A stretch of DNA of 64,000 nt from Streptomyces sp. TLI_146 (GTDB lineage: Bacteria; Actinomycetota; Actinomycetes; Streptomycetales; Streptomycetaceae). Shown here piece by piece: positions 42,853-51,239 of the stretch. The notes under the pieces were generated by a model. It was not told the origin of the DNA, did not search any database, and saw only the letters and a list, made by a program, of their open reading frames with translations. The stretch lies in the NCBI RefSeq assembly GCF_002846415.1, contig NZ_PJMX01000001.1, forward strand, positions 4,340,001 to 4,404,000. The letters are read 5' to 3'. Both the position numbers and the translations under genes were made by a program. The stretch's first letter is position 1, and each line of letters starts with the position of its first letter.

Positions 42853-43788
42853 ATGGAGGAGCAGCCCGCCCCGGCCCGGCCCCCGTGGGGCAACTGGCTC
42901 AAGGCCGTCGCCGGGTTCGTCGCGCCCACGACCCTGCTCACCGGGCTCCTCTTCTACTTCGGCTACGCCTACACCTCTTCCCTCTACTCGTACTTCGGCG
43001 TCGATGTCGCCACCCTCGGCCTGTCCACCCAGGACCTGCTGCTGCGCAGCCCGGCAAGCCTGTACATGCCCTTGGCCGTGGCGCTCGCCGCCGGGCTCGC
43101 GGGAGCGCTCGGGCTCGCGTGGGTCTCCTCCCTCGGTGACGCACGACCGGGCCTCGTGCGCCGTCTGGGGCACGTGGGCGTAGGGCTTGCCCTGTGCGGC
43201 GGCGCGCTCTTCGTCCTCGGGCTGCTCGGCGGTCTCCAGGTGTGGCCCGCCGGGCCGCTCGACACCCCCCTGCTCCTCGGCGGCGGCCTGCTGCTCGTGG
43301 TGTACGGGCGCACACTGCACCTCAAGACCACCGGGCACCCCTTCCCCGGCGAGCTGAAGACCCTCGCCATCGTGGCGGCGCTGATCGCCGTGAGCTTGTT
43401 CTGGGCCGTACAGGCCTACGCCCAGATCCATGGCAGGGACGACGGGCGGGAGCTGGCCCGGAATCTGTGGCACCGGCCGATGGTGGTCGTCGACACCCCC
43501 GAGCAGCTCTACTTCGGGGCCGCGCCGGTGCAGGAGACCTCGCTGCCTGCGGGCGGCCCGGGACAGAAGTACAAGTACCGCTACCGAGGCGTGCGTCTTC
43601 TCGCCCAGTCCGGCAACCGCATGTTCCTCATCCCGGACGGCTGGACCCGTACCCGCGGGTTCGTGGTCATGGTCCCGGCCGACGGGACCGTCCGCGTCGC
43701 CTTCCGCCGAGAGCTGGGGCTCGTCACTTCCCCAACCCCCACCGCCCCACCACCTCGTACCGCGGCACCTCCCCCGGCACCCCGCTGA
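42853..43788 (+). CDS. Membrane protein of unknown function
   Basis: The 311-residue protein has four predicted N-terminal helices (VAPTTLLTGLLFYFGYAYTS; YMPLAVALAAGLAGALGLAW; HVGVGLALCGGALFVLGLLGG; LLLGGGLLLVVYG) plus a fifth (LAIVAALIAVSLFWAVQAYA). A roughly 120-residue C-terminal part follows (PMVVVDTPEQLYFG, YKYRYRGVRLLAQSGNRMFLIPDGW) and ends in a Pro-rich tail. AGGAGG precedes the start. It is probably co-transcribed with the lipoprotein; the 3' end overlaps the convergent ThpR gene by 65 bp. Confidence 0.82.
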   Translation: MEEQPAPARPPWGNWLKAVAGFVAPTTLLTGLLFYFGYAYTSSLYSYFGVDVATLGLSTQDLLLRSPASLYMPLAVALAAGLAGALGLAWVSSLGDARPGLVRRLGHVGVGLALCGGALFVLGLLGGLQVWPAGPLDTPLLLGGGLLLVVYGRTLHLKTTGHPFPGELKTLAIVAALIAVSLFWAVQAYAQIHGRDDGRELARNLWHRPMVVVDTPEQLYFGAAPVQETSLPAGGPGQKYKYRYRGVRLLAQSGNRMFLIPDGWTRTRGFVVMVPADGTVRVAFRRELGLVTSPTPTAPPPRTAAPPPAPR

Positions 43789-44287
43789 CCGGCAGCCGGC
43801 TGCGGACCAGGACCAGTTCCTCCGTCTGCCACGCCGTGCCCTCGAAGGGCGTGAGCGCGTCGACGTACGGGTGCAGGTCGGCCCCCGTCCGGCTGCGGGC
43901 CAGGGTGAGGTGGGGGTGGTAGCGGCGGTGCTCCTCCATCGCCACGCCCGCGCGGCGGGCCGCCGCGTCCGAGCGTTCGGCCAGCAGCCGCAGGGCGTCG
44001 ATCGCGCCCGCGACGCCCGCCCACAGCACCTTGTCCCCGAACCGGCCGCCCCCGTGGAGGCGGAGCTCGAAGGGCGGGGTGCGGTGGGCGGCCCGGGCCA
44101 GACGGGCGTGCAGGTCCGGCAGGAGTGCCTCGTCCACCTCGCCCAGGAACGCCAGCGTGAGGTGCCAGTCGTCGCGGCCCGCCCAGCGCAGCCGGTCCGC
44201 GCCGGGCAGGGCGCGCAACTCGTCCACCGCCACGCCGAGTTCGGCCAGCCGGGGCGGCGGGGGCAGCACGGCCACGAAGAGTCTCAT
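43724..44287 (-). CDS. thpR: RNA 2',3'-cyclic phosphodiesterase (2'-5' RNA ligase family)
   Basis: The 187-residue protein has two HxTx motifs typical of the 2H phosphoesterase superfamily: HLTLAFLG (about 43) and PHLTLARSR (about 131). It opens with MRLFVAVLPPPP, the normal ThpR beginning. It should hydrolyse 2',3'-cyclic phosphates on RNA; the physiological substrate is unknown. The 3' end overlaps the convergent membrane-protein gene. Confidence 0.92.
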   Translation of the reverse strand: MRLFVAVLPPPPRLAELGVAVDELRALPGADRLRWAGRDDWHLTLAFLGEVDEALLPDLHARLARAAHRTPPFELRLHGGGRFGDKVLWAGVAGAIDALRLLAERSDAAARRAGVAMEEHRRYHPHLTLARSRTGADLHPYVDALTPFEGTAWQTEELVLVRSRLPVSGVPGEVPRYEVVGRWGLGK

Positions 44288-44318
44288 GGGACCAGTTTTG
44301 CCCCCGGGGACGGGCTCG

Positions 44319-45668
44319 TCACGCCGCCGTGGCCAGTTGCTCCCTCGGGACGAACTCCACGTGCCTGCGGCCGCGCCGCAGATCCACCTTGAGCTTCAGG
44401 TTCGCCGCCCGCGCCAGCATCAGGCCGACGCCGACCGCCGCGAGGGCGCAGATCAGTCCGCCCAGGGCGAGGCTGACCCGTACGCCGTACTCGTCCGTGA
44501 GCCAGCCGAAGAGCGGGCCGCCCAGCGGGGTGCCGCCGGTGAAGACCATCATGAACAGGCTCATCACCCGGCCGCGCATCTCCGGGTCGGTGGCCATCTG
44601 GACGGAGGCGTTGGCCGTGACGTTCACCGTCAGGCCGAGGACGCCGATCGGGAGCAGGAGCGCGACGAAGAGCGCCATGCCGGGCGCCATCGCCGCCGCG
44701 ACCTCGATGACCGCGAACAGCCCCGCCGCCCCGGCCAGCAGGCGCAGCCGCGTGGTGCCCCGGCGGGCGGCGAGCAGTGCGCCGATCAGGGAGCCGATCG
44801 CCATCAGGCTGTTGAACAGGCCGTACATCCCGGAGCCGCCGTGGAAGACGTCGTGGGCGAAGGCGCTCAGCCAGATCGGGAAGTTGAAGCCGAAGGTGCC
44901 GACGAAGCCGACCAGGACGATCGGCCAGATCAGCTCCGGGCGCTTGGAGACGTAGTCCAGGCCCTCGCGGAGCTGGCCCTTGCCGCGCGGCGCGAGCTTG
45001 GTGGGCCGCAGGTCGGCCGTGCGCATCAGGGCGAGGCCCGCCAGCGGGGCGAGGAAGGAGAGGCCGTTGGCGAGGAACGCCCAGCCGGGTCCCACCGCCG
45101 CCATCACCGCGCCCGCGACCGCCGGGCCCACCAGACGCGCCGACTGGAAGTTGGCCGAGTTGAGGCTGACCGCGTTGCGGACCTGGTCGGGGCCGACCAT
45201 CTCGGAGACGAAGGACTGCCGGGTCGGGTTGTCGACCACGGTGACCAGGCCGGTGAAGAACGCGGTCACGTAGACGTGCCAGACCTGGACGTTTCCGGAG
45301 AGCGTCATGGCCGCCAGGAACAGACCGCCGAGGCCCATCGCGCTCTGGGTGACGAAGAGGATGCTCCGCTTGGCGAAGCGGTCGGCGATGACGCCGCCGT
45401 ACAGCCCGAAGAGCAGCATCGGCAGGAACTGCATGGCGGTGGTGATGCCCACCGCCACCGAGGAACCGGTGATCTGGAGGACCAGCCAGTCCTGGGTGAT
45501 CCGCGCCATCCACGTACCGATGTTGGAGACGATGGCGCCGGAGAAGAACAGCCGGTAGTTGCGGATCGCGAGGGAGGAGAAGGTCCCCCGCCTGCCGCCG
45601 TCGCCGGCAGCGGTGTCGTGGGTGGATTTGTGTGCGGGGGCGGAGTCTGCTCCGGATCCCGTACTCAA
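44319..45668 (-). CDS. MFS transporter (drug-efflux-like)
   Basis: The 449-residue protein has twelve predicted helices of the MFS_3 (enterobactin/macrolide exporter-like) type: SLAIRNYRLFFSGAIVSNIGTWMARITQDWLVLQ, GLYGGVIADRFAKRS (motif A) and VVDNPTRQSFVSEMV. The C-terminal tail is basic. Start: TTG 45668 with AGGAGG about 9 nt upstream is the best choice; no ATG or GTG fits. It lies 31 bp downstream of the MarR gene in the same direction, so it is probably under that regulator. Confidence 0.9.
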   Translation of the reverse strand: MSTGSGADSAPAHKSTHDTAAGDGGRRGTFSSLAIRNYRLFFSGAIVSNIGTWMARITQDWLVLQITGSSVAVGITTAMQFLPMLLFGLYGGVIADRFAKRSILFVTQSAMGLGGLFLAAMTLSGNVQVWHVYVTAFFTGLVTVVDNPTRQSFVSEMVGPDQVRNAVSLNSANFQSARLVGPAVAGAVMAAVGPGWAFLANGLSFLAPLAGLALMRTADLRPTKLAPRGKGQLREGLDYVSKRPELIWPIVLVGFVGTFGFNFPIWLSAFAHDVFHGGSGMYGLFNSLMAIGSLIGALLAARRGTTRLRLLAGAAGLFAVIEVAAAMAPGMALFVALLLPIGVLGLTVNVTANASVQMATDPEMRGRVMSLFMMVFTGGTPLGGPLFGWLTDEYGVRVSLALGGLICALAAVGVGLMLARAANLKLKVDLRRGRRHVEFVPREQLATAA

Positions 45669-45699
45669 AGGGGTTCGCCTCCTTTTATGCGCGGTCAGT

Positions 45700-46143
45700 T
45701 CACAGGTGTGCGAGCTTCTCCAGTACGGGTGCGGCGGCGCGCAGCTTCGCCCACTCGTCCTCGTCCAGGCCTTCCGCGAGGGAAGCCAGCCAGGCGTTGC
45801 GCTTGCGGCGGCTCTCTTCGAGCATCGCCTCGGCCTCTTCGGTCTGGCTGACCACCTTCTGGCGGCGGTCATCGGGGTGCGGCTCCAGCCTGACCAGGCC
45901 CTTCGCCTCCAGCAGCGCGACGATGCGGGTCATCGACGGCGGCTGGACATGCTCCTTGCGGGCCAGCTCACCGGGGGTGGCCGAGCCGCAGCGGAAGAGG
46001 GTGCCGAGCACCGACATCTCGGTCGGGCTCAGCGACTCGTCGACGCGCTGGTGCTTCAGGCGCCTGCTCAGGCGCATGACCGCCGAGCGGAGGGAGTTCA
46101 CGGCGGCGACGTCGGCGTCGCTGTCGTGGGGCAGGTCAGACAT
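45700..46143 (-). CDS. MarR-family transcriptional regulator of the MFS transporter
   Basis: The 147-residue regulator has the winged helix SPTEMSVLGTLFRCGSATPGELARKEHVQPPSMTRIVALLEAKGLV and the wing PDDRRQKVV. It lies directly upstream of the MFS gene in one operon. TATTCT is exactly 7 nt before the ATG (leaderless), and that -10 lies inside an inverted repeat (46151-46168), so the protein probably represses itself and the transporter until a ligand binds. Confidence 0.92.
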   Translation of the reverse strand: MSDLPHDSDADVAAVNSLRSAVMRLSRRLKHQRVDESLSPTEMSVLGTLFRCGSATPGELARKEHVQPPSMTRIVALLEAKGLVRLEPHPDDRRQKVVSQTEEAEAMLEESRRKRNAWLASLAEGLDEDEWAKLRAAAPVLEKLAHL

Positions 46144-46150
46144 GTTCGTT

Positions 46151-46168
46151 AGAATAACTCATTACTCT
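46151..46168. promoter_or_regulatory. MarR operator overlapping the -10 element
   Basis: AGAATAACTCATTACTCT is a 7-4-7 inverted repeat with one mismatch and unusually AT-rich for this genome. The reverse strand contains TATTCT, the -10 of the MarR gene, inside the right arm. Confidence 0.6.
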
Positions 46169-46311
46169 GGCTAAATACCAGCCCGGGTACCCCTCGGGTA
46201 CCACCGGCGCGCCGCCACAGCGGGCGCGCACGACCACACACATCACCCGAATGAGTGAGAGCTATCGGAAAAGTGACGCACCGGGGCGGGGCCTGCGGCG
46301 ACCCTCGTCCC

Positions 46312-46494
46312 ATGGGGACCAGCGTGCTCAGCCTGCGGATAGACGGTGAGCTGCTCGAACGGCTCCGGCAGCATGCCGCAAAACGCGGAATGAGCGTCCA
46401 GGACTATGTGGTCCGGACGCTCATTCGCGACGACTTCGACGAGCGGCTCCAGGCCGCGGCCGCCGAGACGGAGAAGTTCTACGGGGCGGCCTAG
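46312..46494 (+). CDS. Ribbon-helix-helix (CopG/Arc-like) small protein
   Basis: The 60-residue protein reads SVLSLRIDGELLERLRQHAAKRGMSVQDYVVRTLIRDDFDERL, a clear ribbon-helix-helix: a short strand with alternating residues, then two helices. Such proteins are DNA-binding antitoxins or regulators. No toxin gene is adjacent, so it may be a stand-alone regulator. There is no Shine-Dalgarno; GACCCT lies 6 nt upstream. The 3' end is 10 bp from the convergent permease stop. Confidence 0.85.
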   Translation: MGTSVLSLRIDGELLERLRQHAAKRGMSVQDYVVRTLIRDDFDERLQAAAAETEKFYGAA

Positions 46495-46504
46495 CGCCCC
46501 CCGA

Positions 46505-47950
46505 CTACGTAAGACCCAGCGCCGGCATCAGGTAGTAGAAGCCGAACACCGCCGCCACGACGTACATCGCCACCGGCACGTCACGGCCGCGCCCTGCCAC
46601 CAGGCGCAGCACCGTGAAGGTGATGAAGCCCATGCCGATGCCGTTGGTGATCGAGTACGTGAACGGCATCATCACCATCGTCACGAACGCCGGGATCGCG
46701 ATCGTCCAGTCGTCCCAGTCGATCTGCCGGATCGAGCCGGACAGGATCAGGAAGCCCACCGCGAGCAGCGCCGGGGTGGCGGCCTGGGACGGGACCATGG
46801 TGGCGAGCGGGGTCAGGAACAGCGCGACCGTGAAGAGGCCGCCGGTGACCACGTTCGCGAAGCCGGTGCGGGCACCCTCGCCGACTCCCGCCGTGGACTC
46901 CACGAAGCAGGTGGTGGCCGAGGAGGACGACGCGCCGCCCGCCGCGACCGCGATGCCGTCCACGAACAGCACCCGGTTGATGCCGGGCATGTTGCCCTCG
47001 GCGTCCGTCAGCTTGGCCTCGTCGCTGATGCCCATGATCGTGCCCATGGCGTCGAAGAAGCACGACAGCAGCACGGTGAAGACGAACAGGACGCCGGTCA
47101 GGACGCCGACCTTGTCGAAGCCGCCGAACAGGCTGACCTTGCCGAGCAGGCCGAAGTCCGGGCTGGCGACCGGGTTGCCGGGCCAGGTCGGAGTGGTCAG
47201 GCCCCAGGACGGGACGGTCGCCACCGCGTTGATGATCATCGCGAGGCCGGTCATCACGACGATCGAGATGAGGATCGCGCCGGGCACCTTGCGTACGAGC
47301 AGCGCGAGCGTGAGCAGGACGCCGAGGATGAAGACCAGGACCGGCCAGCCGAGCAGATGGCCGTTGCCGCCGAGCTGGAGCGGGACGGTGGTGTGGGCGG
47401 CGTCCGGGATGCGGGAGACGAAGCCCGAGTCGACCAGGCCGATCAGCATGATGAACAGGCCGATGCCGATCGCGATGCCCTTGCGCAGCCCCAGCGGCAC
47501 CGCGTTCATCACGCGCTCGCGCAGCCCGGTGGCGACCAGGAGCATCACCACGAAGCCCGCCAGGACGACCATGCCCATCGCGTCGGGCCAGCTCATCCGG
47601 GGCGCCAGCTGGAGGGCGACCACGGTGTTCACACCGAGACCGGCGGCCAGCGCGATCGGCACATTGCCGATGACGCCCATCAGGAGCGTGGTGAAGGCGG
47701 CGGTCAGCACGGTGGCGGTGACCAGCTGGCCGCCGTCGAGCTGGTGCCCGTACATGTCCTTCGCGCTGCCCAGGATGATCGGGTTCAGCACGATGATGTA
47801 GGCCATCGCGAAGAAGGTGGCGAAGCCGCCGCGGACCTCCCGGGCGAGGGTGGAGCCCCGCTCGGAGATCTTGAAGTAACGGTCCAGTGCGTTGACCGGC
47901 GGCTTCGGGGCCGGCGGTGCGTCGACCTTGGCGGTGGCCGAGGGGGACAT
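46505..47950 (-). CDS. NCS2/AzgA-type purine permease
   Basis: The 481-residue membrane protein belongs to the AzgA group (adenine/guanine/hypoxanthine uptake) of nucleobase transporters, with about 13-14 helices. Motifs: DRYFKISERGSTLAREVRGGFATFFAMAYIIVLNPIIL at the start, ALAAGLGVNTVVAL, FFDAMGTIMGI, SSSSATTCFVESTAGVGEGARTG and SITNGIGMGFI. The specific base is not decidable. The start follows GAGGTTCC. An AT-rich region upstream probably holds the promoter; no purine riboswitch core is visible. Confidence 0.93.
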   Translation of the reverse strand: MSPSATAKVDAPPAPKPPVNALDRYFKISERGSTLAREVRGGFATFFAMAYIIVLNPIILGSAKDMYGHQLDGGQLVTATVLTAAFTTLLMGVIGNVPIALAAGLGVNTVVALQLAPRMSWPDAMGMVVLAGFVVMLLVATGLRERVMNAVPLGLRKGIAIGIGLFIMLIGLVDSGFVSRIPDAAHTTVPLQLGGNGHLLGWPVLVFILGVLLTLALLVRKVPGAILISIVVMTGLAMIINAVATVPSWGLTTPTWPGNPVASPDFGLLGKVSLFGGFDKVGVLTGVLFVFTVLLSCFFDAMGTIMGISDEAKLTDAEGNMPGINRVLFVDGIAVAAGGASSSSATTCFVESTAGVGEGARTGFANVVTGGLFTVALFLTPLATMVPSQAATPALLAVGFLILSGSIRQIDWDDWTIAIPAFVTMVMMPFTYSITNGIGMGFITFTVLRLVAGRGRDVPVAMYVVAAVFGFYYLMPALGLT

Positions 47951-48171
47951 GCGGAACCTCAGTCGTGAGACGGGGCGGGGGGGCAAGGAAATGCGGAAAC
48001 ACGGAAATGCGGCCTCAACCCGAACTTCTTTGGACGTTTCAACGAACAAAACGAGTCAGCCGTAAGCCGTTTCAGTATGAATACATAAGGCAAAGATCGC
48101 TATCTCCGCGCGTAGACCCAAGGGGCGCCTGGGCCGCGAGCGGCCCGATGGGGGCCCCGGACCCCTCCCCC
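47951..48171. other. Divergent intergenic region, AT-rich
   Basis: Between the purine permease and the DUF2530 gene, 48020-48110 is distinctly less GC-rich than the rest of the window and contains a direct repeat CGGAAATGCGG-like pair near 47990-48012. It probably carries the permease promoter. No gene or riboswitch is recognised. Confidence 0.4.
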
Positions 48172-48183
48172 TACACTGATCGC

Positions 48184-48453
48184 ATGGCGAAGTGGACACC
48201 CAAGCACGAGGCGCCGGAGCCCCTGGAAGGGCCCGTCGTCGCCACCATCACCGGCGGCACGATCCTCTGGTTCGTCCTCTTCCTCGTCCAGCTGCCGTTC
48301 TACGGCTGGTTCGACGACCACGGACACCTGTGGTGGGTGTGGACCTGCCTGGCCGGCGCCGGTCTCGGCCTGATCGGCATCTGGTACGTACGGGGGCGCG
48401 ACGCGGCCCTGAAGCGGCACGCGGCGGAGCGGGAAGCGCTCGACAACCGGTAG
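48184..48453 (+). CDS. DUF2530 small membrane protein
   Basis: The 89-residue protein has two transmembrane helices (ATITGGTILWFVLFLVQLPFYGWF and WWVWTCLAGAGLGLIGIWYV) and a charged cytoplasmic tail. This is the DUF2530 pattern conserved in actinobacteria; function unknown. TACACT lies exactly 6 nt before the ATG, and there is no Shine-Dalgarno. Confidence 0.88.
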   Translation: MAKWTPKHEAPEPLEGPVVATITGGTILWFVLFLVQLPFYGWFDDHGHLWWVWTCLAGAGLGLIGIWYVRGRDAALKRHAAEREALDNR

Positions 48454-48563
48454 GAGACGTTCCCTCGCGGCATACCGCCGCAGGACCATTCGCCTCCTCC
48501 CCTGGTCGGATGTTCGACCTTCCCGGCAGGTGAAGCGGGAATTCCCCCCGTACCGTCGAAATC

Positions 48564-50981
48564 ATGACGCAGCGCGCCAATATCGACGCCGGGGCGGAAC
48601 TCGACCCCGTCCACCCCGTGCCGCCGCCCGTGGCGTCCGGCCGGGCCACCGGTCTGACCGCCGCCGAAGTCGCCGAACGCGTCGCCCGGGGCGAGGTCAA
48701 CGACGTACCGGTGCGCAGCAGCCGCTCCACCGCCGAGATCGTCCGCGCCAACGTCTTCACCCGCTTCAACGCGATCATCGGCGTCCTGTGGCTGATCATG
48801 CTCTTCGTGGCGCCGCTCCAGGACAGCCTCTTCGGCTTCGTGATCATCGCCAACACGGGCATCGGCATCATCCAGGAGCTGCGCGCCAAGAAGACCCTGG
48901 ACGGGCTCGCGGTCATCGGCGAGGCCAAACCGACGGTCCGGCGCGACGGGGTCGCCGCCGAGATCTCCACGTCCGAGATCGTCCTCGGGGACCTGGTGGA
49001 GCTCGGCCCCGGCGACAAGGTGGTGGTCGACGGCGAGGTGGTCGAGACGGACGGCCTCGAAGTGGACGAATCGCTGCTCACCGGTGAGGCCGACCCCGTA
49101 CTGAAGAAGCCCGGCGAGCGGATGATGTCCGGGTCGTTCGTGGTCGCGGGCGGCGGCGCCTTCACCGCGACGAAGGTGGGGCGCGAGGCGTACGCGGCGC
49201 AGCTCGCGGAGGAGGCCAGCCGCTTCACACTGGTCCACTCCGAGCTGCGCTCGGGCATCTCGATGATCCTCAAGTACGTGACGTGGCTGATGGTCCCGAC
49301 CTCGATAGGCCTGGTGATCAGCCAACTCGTGGTGAAGGACGACAACTTCAAGCAGTCGGTGGCGTACACGGTGGGCGGAATCGTCCCGATGATTCCCGAG
49401 GGTCTGGTCCTCCTGACCTCGGTGGCGTTCGCGATCGGGGTGATCCGGCTCGGCCGCAAGCAGTGCCTGGTGCAGGAGCTCCCGGCGATCGAGGGCCTCG
49501 CGCGCGTGGACGTCGTCTGCCTCGACAAGACGGGCACGCTCACCGAGGGCGGCATGGACGTCACCGAGCTGCGGCCGCTGGGGGGCGCGGACGAGGCGTA
49601 CGTACGGAAGGTGCTCGGCGCCCTCGGCGAGTCCGACCCGCGTCCCAACGCGTCGCTCCAGGCGATCATCGACGCGTATCCGGACAGCGAGGAGTGGCGG
49701 TGCAGGGAGTCGCTGCCGTTCTCGTCGGCGCGCAAGTACAGCGGCGCCGCCTTCAGCGAGGGGGACGGGGAGAACTCGACGTGGCTGCTCGGTGCGCCGG
49801 ACGTACTCCTGCCGCCCGGCGACCCGTCCCTCGCGGAGATCGACGGGCTGAACGAGCAGGGGCTGCGGGTCCTGCTGCTCGCCCGGACGCGGCGCGAGCT
49901 GGACGACCCGAAGGTGGCGGCGGACGCGCGGGCGACGGCGCTGGTCGTCCTCGAACAGCGGCTGCGCCCCGACGCGGGCGACACCCTGCGCTACTTCGAG
50001 GAGCAGAACGTCCACGCGAAGGTCATCTCCGGTGACAACGCGGTGTCGGTGGGCGCGGTGGCGGGGAAGCTGGGCCTGCCGGGCGCGGAGAACACGGTGG
50101 ACGCGCGGCAGTTGCCGGCGGACCGGGCGGAGATGGCGACGGTCCTCGACTCCCACGCCGTCTTCGGCCGCGTGACGCCCCAGCAGAAGCGGGACATGGT
50201 GGCGGCGCTCCAGTCGCGCGGGCACACGGTGGCGATGACCGGGGACGGCGTCAACGACGTCCTGGCGCTGAAGGACGCGGACATCGGCGTCTCGATGGGG
50301 TCGGGCTCGGAGGCGACGCGGGCGGTCGCGCAGATCGTCCTGCTCAACAACAGCTTCGCGACGCTGCCGTCGGTGGTGGCGGAGGGCCGCCGGGTGATCG
50401 GCAACATCACGCGGGTGGCGACGCTGTTCCTGGTGAAGACGGTCTACTCGGTGCTGCTCGCCCTGCTGGTGGTCTGCACGCAGGTGGAATACCTGTTCCT
50501 GCCGCGCCACTTGACCCTGCTGTCCACGCTGACGATCGGCATCCCGGCGTTCTTCCTGGCCCTGGCGCCCAACACGGAACGGGCGAAGCCGCACTTCGTA
50601 CGGCGGGTGATGCGCTATGCGATACCCGGCGGGGTGATCGCGGCGGTGACGACGTTCGCGACGTACCTGCTGGCGCGGCACTACTACGTGGGCGACGGCG
50701 CGCGCGAGGCCGAGACGAGTGCCGCCACCCTGACGCTGTTCCTGGTCTCGATGTGGGTCCTGGCGATCATCGCCCGCCCGTACACGTGGTGGCGCATCTG
50801 CCTGGTCCTGTCGATGGCCGCGGCCTTCCTCCTGGTCCTGGCGGTCCCGTGGCTCCAGACCTTCTTCGCGCTGAAGCTGGTGGGGACGACGTTGCCGTGG
50901 GCGGCGGTGGGGATCGCGGTGGCGGGGTCGGTTCTGCTGGAGCTCGCGTGGAGGTGGGTGGACCGCCGGGTCCCGGCGTAG
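48564..50981 (+). CDS. P-type cation-translocating ATPase (CtpE-like)
   Basis: The 805-residue transporter has an actuator domain with LTGEADPV, the membrane motif PMIPEGLVLLTSVAFA, the phosphorylation motif DKTGTLTEGG (Asp about 321), a nucleotide domain, GDGVNDVLALKDADIGVSMGSG, and a C-terminal block of helices. The PEGL motif and overall layout match M. tuberculosis CtpE, reported as a Ca2+ transporter; the ion is inferred by similarity only. TACCGT lies 7 nt before the ATG. Repeat site E follows. Confidence 0.92.
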   Translation: MTQRANIDAGAELDPVHPVPPPVASGRATGLTAAEVAERVARGEVNDVPVRSSRSTAEIVRANVFTRFNAIIGVLWLIMLFVAPLQDSLFGFVIIANTGIGIIQELRAKKTLDGLAVIGEAKPTVRRDGVAAEISTSEIVLGDLVELGPGDKVVVDGEVVETDGLEVDESLLTGEADPVLKKPGERMMSGSFVVAGGGAFTATKVGREAYAAQLAEEASRFTLVHSELRSGISMILKYVTWLMVPTSIGLVISQLVVKDDNFKQSVAYTVGGIVPMIPEGLVLLTSVAFAIGVIRLGRKQCLVQELPAIEGLARVDVVCLDKTGTLTEGGMDVTELRPLGGADEAYVRKVLGALGESDPRPNASLQAIIDAYPDSEEWRCRESLPFSSARKYSGAAFSEGDGENSTWLLGAPDVLLPPGDPSLAEIDGLNEQGLRVLLLARTRRELDDPKVAADARATALVVLEQRLRPDAGDTLRYFEEQNVHAKVISGDNAVSVGAVAGKLGLPGAENTVDARQLPADRAEMATVLDSHAVFGRVTPQQKRDMVAALQSRGHTVAMTGDGVNDVLALKDADIGVSMGSGSEATRAVAQIVLLNNSFATLPSVVAEGRRVIGNITRVATLFLVKTVYSVLLALLVVCTQVEYLFLPRHLTLLSTLTIGIPAFFLALAPNTERAKPHFVRRVMRYAIPGGVIAAVTTFATYLLARHYYVGDGAREAETSAATLTLFLVSMWVLAIIARPYTWWRICLVLSMAAAFLLVLAVPWLQTFFALKLVGTTLPWAAVGIAVAGSVLLELAWRWVDRRVPA

Positions 50982-50987
50982 TTTTGT

Positions 50988-51141
50988 GCCCGGTCTTCGT
51001 CTGCGGGCCGGTGAGTGGCTGGTCGCGCAGTTCCCCGCGCCCCTAAAAGCGCCCCTCCGGGCCGCCCAGGGGATTGCCGCGCAGCGGCATTCAAGGGGCG
51101 CGGGGAACTGCGCGACCAGCCATCTACGGTCCGCAGACGAA
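50988..51141. repeat. Repetitive palindromic element, site E
   Basis: An inverted pair with the GCCGCGCAGCGGCAT core, nearly identical to sites A and C, lies between the convergent P-type ATPase and Hsp90-like genes. Confidence 0.9.
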
Positions 51142-51239
51142 GGGCGTCCGGGGTCCGGGGGCGTAGCCCCCGGGAAACCCACCTTCACCCCCACCCACCC
51201 CCGGAGGGTTCAGGGAAGGGGCGGGGAGGGGCTCACCCC

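Noticed and set aside
47951..48171. Purine riboswitch upstream of the NCS2 permease
   Set aside because: The conserved purine-aptamer loops and pairing pattern are not visible.
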